A DNA stretch of 5,647 nt from an uncultured Campylobacterota bacterium (GTDB lineage: Bacteria > Campylobacterota > Campylobacteria > Campylobacterales > Arcobacteraceae), in contig CAIJNA010000232.1 in NCBI GenBank assembly GCA_903821805.1, positions 1 through 5,647 of the forward strand, read 5' to 3'. Below, one piece after another: positions 1 to 4,736 of the stretch; within the stretch, counting starts at the first letter, position 1; every line of letters starts with the position of its first letter. The notes beneath the pieces were generated by a model. The model was not told the origin of the DNA. It ran no database searches and worked only from the letters and a program-made list of their open reading frames with translations. The translations under genes were made by a program, and so were the position numbers.

Positions 1-4
1 CATT

Positions 5-25
5 CAAGTGTTAACCAAGTGTTAA
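5..25. repeat. Tandem direct repeat, 2 x CAAGTGTTAA with 11-bp period
   Basis: CAAGTGTTAA occurs at 5-14 and again, identically, at 16-25, so the copies are 11 bp apart, about one helical turn. The second copy ends two bases before a TTGACA element at 28-33. Inference: two protein-binding half-sites on one DNA face next to a promoter, the geometry used by OmpR/PhoB-type response regulators. It could also be chance in AT-rich DNA or the tail of an upstream gene, since reading frame 1 stays open until the TAA at 34-36. Confidence 0.5.
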
Positions 26-27
26 AT

Positions 28-56
28 TTGACATAATTCTAGAAAAATTTGATAAT
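28..56 (+). promoter_or_regulatory. Candidate distal sigma70 promoter (TTGACA - 17 bp - GATAAT)
   Basis: TTGACA at 28-33 is a perfect -35 consensus. After exactly 17 bases comes GATAAT at 51-56, one mismatch from TATAAT. Transcription would start near 63, leaving a leader of about 140 bases before clpS. Campylobacterota promoters usually lack a -35, so a textbook pair is noteworthy, but in such AT-rich DNA it may be coincidental. It could drive clpS or a short transcript ending near the hairpin at 127-147. Confidence 0.4.
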
Positions 57-89
57 TTATTTTAAAATTGTGAAAAAAATGTGTAAAAG

Positions 90-105
90 TGTAATTTTAA
101 TTACA
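90..105. repeat. Perfect short inverted repeat (TGTAATT-TT-AATTACA)
   Basis: Seven-base arms at 90-96 and 99-105 are perfect reverse complements around a 2-base centre. The dyad lies between the two candidate promoters upstream of clpS and could be a binding site for a dimeric repressor. A match to a known operator (Fur, PerR, HrcA/CIRCE, HspR/HAIR) was not recognised. The sequence is nearly all A/T, so chance is a real alternative. Confidence 0.35.
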
Positions 106-126
106 AATAATTTTAGCTTAGATTTG

Positions 127-147
127 AAATCTCGTGCAAGATTTTTT
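127..147 (+). terminator. Weak hairpin plus T-run upstream of clpS (possible terminator or attenuator)
   Basis: AAATCT at 127-132 pairs with AGATTT at 139-144 around a 6-base loop, and a run of six T covers 142-147. The stem has only one G-C pair, so it would be a weak intrinsic terminator. It could end a transcript from the distal promoter or from a gene to the left of the window. A further short dyad, GATTT-G-AAATC, overlaps it at 121-131. This is inference from base pairing only. Confidence 0.3.
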
Positions 148-165
148 GATTAGTCAAAAGTTTAT

Positions 166-176
166 TTTGTTATAAT
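166..176 (+). promoter_or_regulatory. Proximal clpS promoter, extended -10 (TTTG-T-TATAAT)
   Basis: A perfect TATAAT at 171-176 is preceded by TG at 168-169 and a T-rich stretch, matching the extended -10 form typical of sigma70 promoters in Campylobacterota, where a conserved -35 is usually absent. Transcription would begin near 183, about 23 bases before the clpS start codon. The best -35-like string, TTGATT at 146-151, sits 19 bases upstream and is weak. This is the most likely promoter of the clpS-clpA pair. Confidence 0.6.
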
Positions 177-194
177 CGAACTCAATTCAAAAAT

Positions 195-208
195 AGGATG
201 CAAGCTTG
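195..208 (+). promoter_or_regulatory. Ribosome binding site deciding the TTG start of clpS
   Basis: AGGA at 195-198 lies seven bases before TTG at 206-208, an ideal spacing. The frame is closed by TAG at 194-196 just upstream, and the next in-frame ATG falls inside the conserved fold, so TTG is the only sensible start. An ATG at 198-200 overlaps the AGGA but is out of frame and opens only an 11-codon reading frame. Confidence 0.8.
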
Positions 209-505
209 GCTACAGGGATTAAATGTGAACTAAACACAACTTTAGAAACAGAACAACCAAAAAAATACAAAGTAATATTATTAAATGACAACTACTCTAC
301 GGTTGAATTTGTTATAGAGATTTTAATGAAGATTTTTAAAAAGAATATAGATGAAGCGACTGAAATAACAATGAGTGTACATGAAAATGGACGAGGAATT
401 TGTGGAGTTTACAGCTATGAAATAGCTCAAACAAAGATAGCAGAAGTTAGATCAAACGCAAGAAGAGCTGAGTTTCCACTAAAAGCAATCGCGGAAGCCG
501 AATAG
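206..505 (+). CDS. clpS: ClpS, N-degron adaptor of the ClpAP protease
   Basis: This 99-residue protein is the cytoplasmic adaptor that binds proteins with destabilising N-terminal residues and delivers them to the N-domain of ClpA. After a flexible N-terminal tail of about 18 residues, the ClpS core runs from Y21 to the end, with YKVILLND (21-28), EFVIEIL (34-40), VHENGRGICGVY (58-69) and a closing EFPLKA segment. By alignment with E. coli ClpS from memory, N27, D28 and H59 keep the positions of N34, D35 and H66 in the N-degron pocket. D36 is replaced by N29, and the gatekeeper M40 by V33. The start is TTG, supported by the ribosome binding site. The stop codon lies 11 bases before clpA, so the two are probably co-transcribed, and the clpA ribosome binding site overlaps the clpS stop. 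Identity is certain; the substrate preference is not. Confidence 0.97.
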   Translation: MATGIKCELNTTLETEQPKKYKVILLNDNYSTVEFVIEILMKIFKKNIDEATEITMSVHENGRGICGVYSYEIAQTKIAEVRSNARRAEFPLKAIAEAE

Positions 506-516
506 GAAAATAATAA

Positions 517-2796
517 ATGGGCAATATAAATATAGATAAAGAATTACAAAAAGTTTTTACCAATGCAATAAATTTTGCAAGAGCAAATCATCACGAATAT
601 ATAACACTTGAGCATATTTTCTTTTATATATTGCAAGATAAAATGATAAAGTCGATCTTATCAAATCTTGGAATAGATATCATGATTTTAGAAACAAAAC
701 TAAAATTATACATTCAAGAAAATACACCTAAGTTTTCAGATATTTCAATAAATCAAGATCCCTTAGAAACAGTCACTGTTTCAAATATGATGGAAGATGT
801 TATTTCTCATGCTGGACTTAGTGGTAGAAAAAGCATAGGAATAGAAGACATATTTGTTTCTATACTAAAAAACGACAAAGCATATTGCACATACTTATTA
901 AAAGAACAAGGCTTACAAAAAGTAGATATTTTAGAAGAAATTAGTCATGGAGGAAGCGAAGATCTTGATGAAAATAATGATGAAGATGAAGAATACTACG
1001 ACGAAGATGAATCTGAAGATTTAGATAGAACGATTTCAAGAGAGCTTAGAGGAAATAATCAGAAGAAAACTACACTTCAAGAAAACAGCACAGAACTAGT
1101 ATCACTTGCAATGGATGGCAAAATAGATCCTGTAATTGGAAGAAACGATGAGGTTGCAAGAGTTATTGAAATCTTAGGAAGAAGAAAGAAAAACAATCCT
1201 ATTTTACTTGGTGAAACTGGTGTTGGTAAAACATCAATTGCTGAAGCTCTGGCTTTAAAAATAGCCTCAAATGATGTACCTGAAGAACTCATAGGTTCTA
1301 AGATATATGCTTTAGATATGGGGAGTATGGTTGCTGGAACAAAATATCGTGGGGATTTTGAAAAGAAATTAAAAACTGTTTTAAAAGAGATCAGCAAAAG
1401 TAAAAAATCGATCCTTTTTATAGATGAAATTCACCAGATAGTTGGAGCTGGAAGCGTTGGAAATAGTTCAATGGATGCTTCAAATATTTTAAAACCATTG
1501 CTTAGTGATGGTAAATTAAAATGCATTGGTGCAACTACATATGAAGAATACAGAACAGATTTCGGTAAAGATAAAGCACTTAGTAGAAGATTTGCGAAAG
1601 TTGAAATCAAAGAACCAAATATAGAAGATGCTATTAAAATTCTAGATGGACTAAAAAGTAAATACGAAGAGTTTCATAATGTCTCTTATACTCCTGAAGC
1701 TGTAAGGCTTTGTGTAGAATTGTCAAAAAAATTTATAAATGATAGATTTTTACCAGATAGTGCGATTGATGTTTTAGATGAGGTTGCTTCAACAAAAAAA
1801 TACTCTCATAAAAAAAGAAAAAAACTATTAATCATCACTGGTCATGATGTTGAACAAACTATTTCAAAAATGGCACAAATTCCTCCAAAAACTGCTACTT
1901 CTTCAGATTTAACTCTTCTTGAAGCAATGGAATCAAATCTCCTAAAACGAGTTTTTGGTCAAGATGAAGCTGTCAAAAAAGTTGTAAAAGCTATAAAAAT
2001 AAACCGTTCTGGACTAGGAAGTGAAAATAAACCAGTTGGGAGCTTCTTATTTACAGGTACAACTGGTGTTGGAAAAACAGAAGTTGCTAAAGAATTAGCA
2101 AAAGTTTTGGGTGTAAATTTTATACGATTTGACATGAGTGAATACAGTGAAGCTCACACAATAAGCAGATTGATTGGGGCTCCAGCTGGTTATATTGGGC
2201 ATGAAAAAGGTGGACTTTTAAGTGAGGCTATCAAAAAAAGTCCTCATTCAGTTCTACTTCTAGATGAGATTGAAAAAGCTCATCCTGATTTACTAAATGT
2301 TTTACTACAAGTTATGGATAATGCAACAATAACCGATAATAATGGTTACAAAGTAGATTTTCAAAATGTTATTTTAATAATGACTTCAAATTTAGGTGCT
2401 AAAAATGGAAATATTATGGGATTTGCTAAAGATAACAATCTAAATACAGACAAAGCTGTCAAATCTTTTTTTGCTCCAGAATTTAGAAATAGATTGGATG
2501 AAACTATAAAATTTGCACCATTAGATATGTCAACAGTTGTATTAGTTGTTGGTAAATTTATAAATGACTTACAATCATCAATAAAAGATAAAAATATCAA
2601 GTTAACGATAAGTAAAAAAGCAAAAGAAGAGCTTGCAAAACTTGGCTATGACAAAGAAATGGGAGCGCGTCCACTTCAAAGAATAATTAGAGATAAGATA
2701 AAGCTACCACTAAGTGATGAAATATTGTTTGGCAAATTAAAAGATGGTGGAAATGTAAAAATTGACTTTAAAAATGATTTTGTATTTAGTTACTAG
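517..2796 (+). CDS. clpA: ClpA, AAA+ unfoldase subunit of ClpAP protease
   Basis: A 759-residue hexameric ATP-driven unfoldase, close to the 758 of E. coli ClpA, that feeds substrates into ClpP. Residues 1-143 form the Clp N-domain that docks ClpS. Residues 148-170 are a strikingly acidic linker. AAA+ module D1 has Walker A GETGVGKT (232-239), pore loop KYRG (276-279), Walker B with D303-E304, sensor GATT (338-341) and arginine fingers R357-R358. Module D2 has Walker A GTTGVGKT (514-521), pore loop GYIG (558-561), Walker B D583-E584, sensor N625, PEFRNR (654-659) and sensor-2 GARP (716-719). M634-G635-F636 fits the [LIVMP]-G-[FL] ClpP-docking loop. The short D1-D2 spacing leaves no room for a ClpB-type coiled coil, which excludes a disaggregase. 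ATG at 517 follows AGGA (504-507) and an in-frame TAA. In C. jejuni, as recalled, aat follows clpA; here it does not. Confidence 0.98.
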   Translation: MGNINIDKELQKVFTNAINFARANHHEYITLEHIFFYILQDKMIKSILSNLGIDIMILETKLKLYIQENTPKFSDISINQDPLETVTVSNMMEDVISHAGLSGRKSIGIEDIFVSILKNDKAYCTYLLKEQGLQKVDILEEISHGGSEDLDENNDEDEEYYDEDESEDLDRTISRELRGNNQKKTTLQENSTELVSLAMDGKIDPVIGRNDEVARVIEILGRRKKNNPILLGETGVGKTSIAEALALKIASNDVPEELIGSKIYALDMGSMVAGTKYRGDFEKKLKTVLKEISKSKKSILFIDEIHQIVGAGSVGNSSMDASNILKPLLSDGKLKCIGATTYEEYRTDFGKDKALSRRFAKVEIKEPNIEDAIKILDGLKSKYEEFHNVSYTPEAVRLCVELSKKFINDRFLPDSAIDVLDEVASTKKYSHKKRKKLLIITGHDVEQTISKMAQIPPKTATSSDLTLLEAMESNLLKRVFGQDEAVKKVVKAIKINRSGLGSENKPVGSFLFTGTTGVGKTEVAKELAKVLGVNFIRFDMSEYSEAHTISRLIGAPAGYIGHEKGGLLSEAIKKSPHSVLLLDEIEKAHPDLLNVLLQVMDNATITDNNGYKVDFQNVILIMTSNLGAKNGNIMGFAKDNNLNTDKAVKSFFAPEFRNRLDETIKFAPLDMSTVVLVVGKFINDLQSSIKDKNIKLTISKKAKEELAKLGYDKEMGARPLQRIIRDKIKLPLSDEILFGKLKDGGNVKIDFKNDFVFSY

Positions 2797-2804
2797 AAAA
2801 TAAA

Positions 2805-2840
2805 AAAAGCTAACTTATTACTGTTTAATAATTAGCTTTT
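2805..2840. terminator. Bidirectional intrinsic terminator between convergent clpA and the DUF2798 gene
   Basis: AAAAGCTAA (2805-2813) pairs with TTAGCTTTT (2832-2840), and inside it TTATTA (2815-2820) pairs with TAATAA (2826-2831). Together they form a 15-bp stem with one bulged C (2814) and a CTGTT loop. Read on the minus strand, the hairpin is followed by seven T (complement of 2802-2808); read on the plus strand it ends in only four T. It should therefore stop the minus-strand operon well and clpA less tightly. One arm and the loop lie inside the end of the DUF2798 coding region, whose stop codon is at 2818-2820. Confidence 0.85.
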
Positions 2841-3045
2841 GAACTATCTTTCTAACTTGTGGTACCACTACAAATATTGTTGGAAATGCTATTAAAAATG
2901 CTTTCCAATATGCTTGAAGCCAAAAACTTACAAATCCATCTACAAAACCTAGGTTTATAAACGTAACAATTAAACTCATAAAGCCTGACATAAACAAACT
3001 CATCACAAATGAAAATAAAACCATTTCATATTTTCTTGGTATCAT
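2818..3045 (-). CDS. DUF2798 family small inner-membrane protein
   Basis: This is a 75-residue protein with two predicted membrane helices, about residues 8-30 and 46-62. A short loop joins them, and the C-terminal tail after R65 is basic. The opening IPRKYE, the M-S-rich first helix ending ITF/VTFINLG-like, and the second helix with AFLIAFP resemble DUF2798 proteins, which have no established function. With positively charged ends on both sides, both termini are likely cytoplasmic. ATG at 3045-3043 follows AGAGGA (complement of 3052-3057) with six bases of spacing, and an in-frame TAA lies just upstream. It is the third gene of the minus-strand cluster, 25 bases after the lipoprotein gene with no visible promoter between them. 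Its last codons form an arm of the shared terminator. The family assignment is from sequence pattern only. Confidence 0.8.
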   Translation of the reverse strand: MIPRKYEMVLFSFVMSLFMSGFMSLIVTFINLGFVDGFVSFWLQAYWKAFLIAFPTIFVVVPQVRKIVQKLIIKQ

Positions 3046-3070
3046 ACAAATTCCTCTTTAATTAAATATT

Positions 3071-3484
3071 TTATTGCTCAACTGAACTGTTGTGTTCTAA
3101 CTCATCGTAAAGTACTTTTATAAAAATACCATTTTCTAAATCTTTAAAATTTATATTTTCACTCTTAAATAGTTTGTACAGAAAATCTTTTTTATACTCA
3201 GGACTTAAGATTTGTTTATTAAATTCAGTTCCATCTACGCATGAAAAAGCACCTTGACATATTTTATTTTCATAGATATCTAGACTAAATACTGGGATGC
3301 CGATGTTAAAAATACTTAAATGAACTTTTTCATCATATTTTTCAACAAATCCCTTATCGTAGAATTTAACTGAAGGTGTTTTAAAAATTATTGTTGCACT
3401 TTTTGTAGCAATTGGCTGTTGCTTTGAAGAACATCCTAAAAAAAATACAAAAGGTAATAGTAAAAGAAAAACTTTTTGATTCAT
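3071..3484 (-). CDS. Small predicted lipoprotein, function unknown
   Basis: A 137-residue secreted protein. Residues 1-17 form a type II signal peptide: a lysine at position 4, a hydrophobic core, then FLGC with the lipidated cysteine at C18. Serine at +2 (S19) suggests export to the outer membrane if the E. coli Lol rule applies. The mature part is a polar tail followed by a mixed domain with two further cysteines, C76 and C82, close enough to form a disulfide in the periplasm. No catalytic motif was recognised. The ATG shares one base with the TAA of the preceding sat-like gene (TAATG), and no AGGA-type site precedes it, so translation is probably coupled to that gene. The reading frame is open further upstream, but the signal peptide fixes this start. 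It may belong to a lineage-restricted family. Confidence 0.85.
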   Translation of the reverse strand: MNQKVFLLLLPFVFFLGCSSKQQPIATKSATIIFKTPSVKFYDKGFVEKYDEKVHLSIFNIGIPVFSLDIYENKICQGAFSCVDGTEFNKQILSPEYKKDFLYKLFKSENINFKDLENGIFIKVLYDELEHNSSVEQ

Positions 3485-4659
3485 TAAGTCAAGGATGATG
3501 TTTGGTACAAATTCATCAAACTTTCATAAAAATTCTTACTTTCAAAATCATCAAGAATTCCACTATTTAACGATAATTGCTGATGAATTTTAGCTAATCT
3601 TTCAGTTCGTTCTGGATACAAATCACTTAGGATAATTGAACTAATCTCTTTTCTAACCAAGATAGCAGGAGGAATGATCCCTAAATAAAATAGTTCCATA
3701 ATAGAATCACTATTGTATTGAATATGATGATGACTACCATGTGGACAAGCATTTGTACTTACCAGCGTACTACATTTATCACAATATACAAAATTACTCA
3801 TAATCTCTATTTTAATATCAATTCCAACAATCGTATCGATAATAGAGCTAAAACATTTATCTTGATAGAATGCCCCTATTCCAGCTTTTTCTTTTCCTAT
3901 AATTAATTCAGTACAGCCATAATTATTTGCAACTATTGAATTTAAAATAATTTCATTAAATCCACCAAAAATATATGTATTCTCAAGTGGGATAAGTACA
4001 ACTTTATCTTTTGGGAGGAAGTTATCACAAAAATATTTAACAGTTTTTAATCTTGTAGCAAAGCTCAAAGAATCGTCCGTGTAAGGCTTAAGCAAGAAAA
4101 TTACGATTAAATCATTTTTTACAAGCGCTGTTCTAATAAGTCTTTCATGGATTCTGTGGAACGGTTTTCCAGAAAGCATAATTGCAGAGATAGATCTCGC
4201 TTCAACGTTATCAATTGCTTGTTGTAAATCTGCTTTGTGAGTTTTAATGTCTTCAAATAAAACCTCAAAATCACCACAAATTGCATAATTCCCAAGTCTT
4301 TTATACGTATTTACAACACCAGGATGTGCTGGATTATTTGTTCCATAGATTAATTTTACACGCTCATCTTTATCTATTTCAAATACTTCATCACAAACCA
4401 AACTACCGCAAACTTTTCCATCACACATCAGTACTATTTTGTCATTTTTTTTCAAAGATTTTAAAACAATTTCGTTTCTTTTGCCGCTTGGAGCCAAAAC
4501 CAAAGAAAAAGGAAATGTCGTCCCTTTGTAAAGCCTAGTTGCGTTAACTTGCATAGATTCTGATTTATTCATCAGTTTGTCAACAGGAAGCAATAATCCT
4601 TCTTTTAAAAGACTAAGTGTAGCCAATGCCTCTTGATCAATATAAAGTGTTTTGTTCAT
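3484..4659 (-). CDS. ATP-sulfurylase (Sat)-like protein with altered active-site motifs and zinc ribbon
   Basis: At 391 residues this has the usual length and order of single-chain ATP sulfurylase: a PUA-like N-terminal domain (about 1-150, with PVDKLMN and GTNNPAHPG), a nucleotidyltransferase domain (about 155-285), and a zinc ribbon with C293, C296, C305 and H307 or H310. The ribbon is followed by a GIIPPAILVRKEI segment that matches the family end. ATP sulfurylase makes APS from ATP and sulfate, or runs in reverse. Here the paired histidines H168 and H171 remain, but the sulfate-binding QTRNP motif reads LSGKP (162-166), GRDHAG reads GKEKAG (255-260), and the terminal SGTxxR is lost. APS synthesis is therefore doubtful. 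No cysC, cysH, apr or sulfate transporter gene is in the window. ATG follows AGGA (complement of 4666-4669) by six bases, with an in-frame TAA directly before it. It is the first gene of the minus-strand cluster. Databases would probably call it sat; that name is withheld here. Confidence 0.88.
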   Translation of the reverse strand: MNKTLYIDQEALATLSLLKEGLLLPVDKLMNKSESMQVNATRLYKGTTFPFSLVLAPSGKRNEIVLKSLKKNDKIVLMCDGKVCGSLVCDEVFEIDKDERVKLIYGTNNPAHPGVVNTYKRLGNYAICGDFEVLFEDIKTHKADLQQAIDNVEARSISAIMLSGKPFHRIHERLIRTALVKNDLIVIFLLKPYTDDSLSFATRLKTVKYFCDNFLPKDKVVLIPLENTYIFGGFNEIILNSIVANNYGCTELIIGKEKAGIGAFYQDKCFSSIIDTIVGIDIKIEIMSNFVYCDKCSTLVSTNACPHGSHHHIQYNSDSIMELFYLGIIPPAILVRKEISSIILSDLYPERTERLAKIHQQLSLNSGILDDFESKNFYESLMNLYQTSSLT

Positions 4660-4685
4660 TTAAAGTCCTATCCCGTAAAATTTTG

Positions 4686-4692
4686 TATAATA
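4686..4692. promoter_or_regulatory. Overlapping divergent -10 elements for queH and the sat-like gene
   Basis: TATAAT at 4686-4691 is a perfect -10 for queH, with a start near 4698 and a leader of about 38 bases that keeps the queH ribosome binding site. On the other strand the almost coincident TATTAT (complement of 4687-4692) could be the -10 of the sat-like operon, starting near 4680 with a leader of about 20 bases. No convincing -35 exists on either side, as is common in Campylobacterota. The whole intergenic gap is only 77 bases. Confidence 0.5.
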
Positions 4693-4736
4693 TCCTATTG
4701 TTGATAAAACATCTTATAATTTAAAGGTTTATTTTA

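Noticed and set aside
1..3. CAT at the left edge, readable as an ATG of a gene leaving the window on the minus strand
   Set aside because: Only three bases are visible and no Shine-Dalgarno sequence lies in front of it (the upstream minus sequence is TTAACACTTGA).
79..153. A 24-codon plus-strand reading frame downstream of the distal promoter
   Set aside because: No ribosome binding site precedes its ATG, composition is that of AT-rich intergenic DNA, and it runs through the hairpin at 127-147. Nothing supports it beyond an open frame.
1..205. Search for CIRCE or HAIR heat-shock operators upstream of clpS
   Set aside because: No TTAGCACTC-N9-GAGTGCTAA or CTTGAGT-N7-ACTCAAG pattern is present; the repeats seen there do not match either.
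1077..1397. 106-codon minus-strand open frame inside clpA
   Set aside because: It is antisense to the D1 ATPase motifs of clpA, and its Ser/Pro/Leu-rich composition is typical of a shadow frame.
2361..2600. 79-codon minus-strand open frame inside clpA
   Set aside because: It is antisense to the conserved D2 sensor and arginine-finger region, with no ribosome binding site or family resemblance.
3718..3906. 62-codon plus-strand open frame opposite the zinc ribbon of the sat-like gene
   Set aside because: Its Met/Thr-rich start mirrors the His/Cys codons on the coding strand; it is a shadow frame.
4281..4538. 85-codon plus-strand open frame opposite the N-terminal part of the sat-like gene
   Set aside because: It overlaps a well-supported gene, and its His/Leu/Phe-rich composition is unlike a real protein.
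4715..4720. TATAAT as the queH -10 element
   Set aside because: Transcription would start near 4727 and remove the AAGG ribosome binding site at 4724-4727, so the upstream TATAAT at 4686-4691 fits better.
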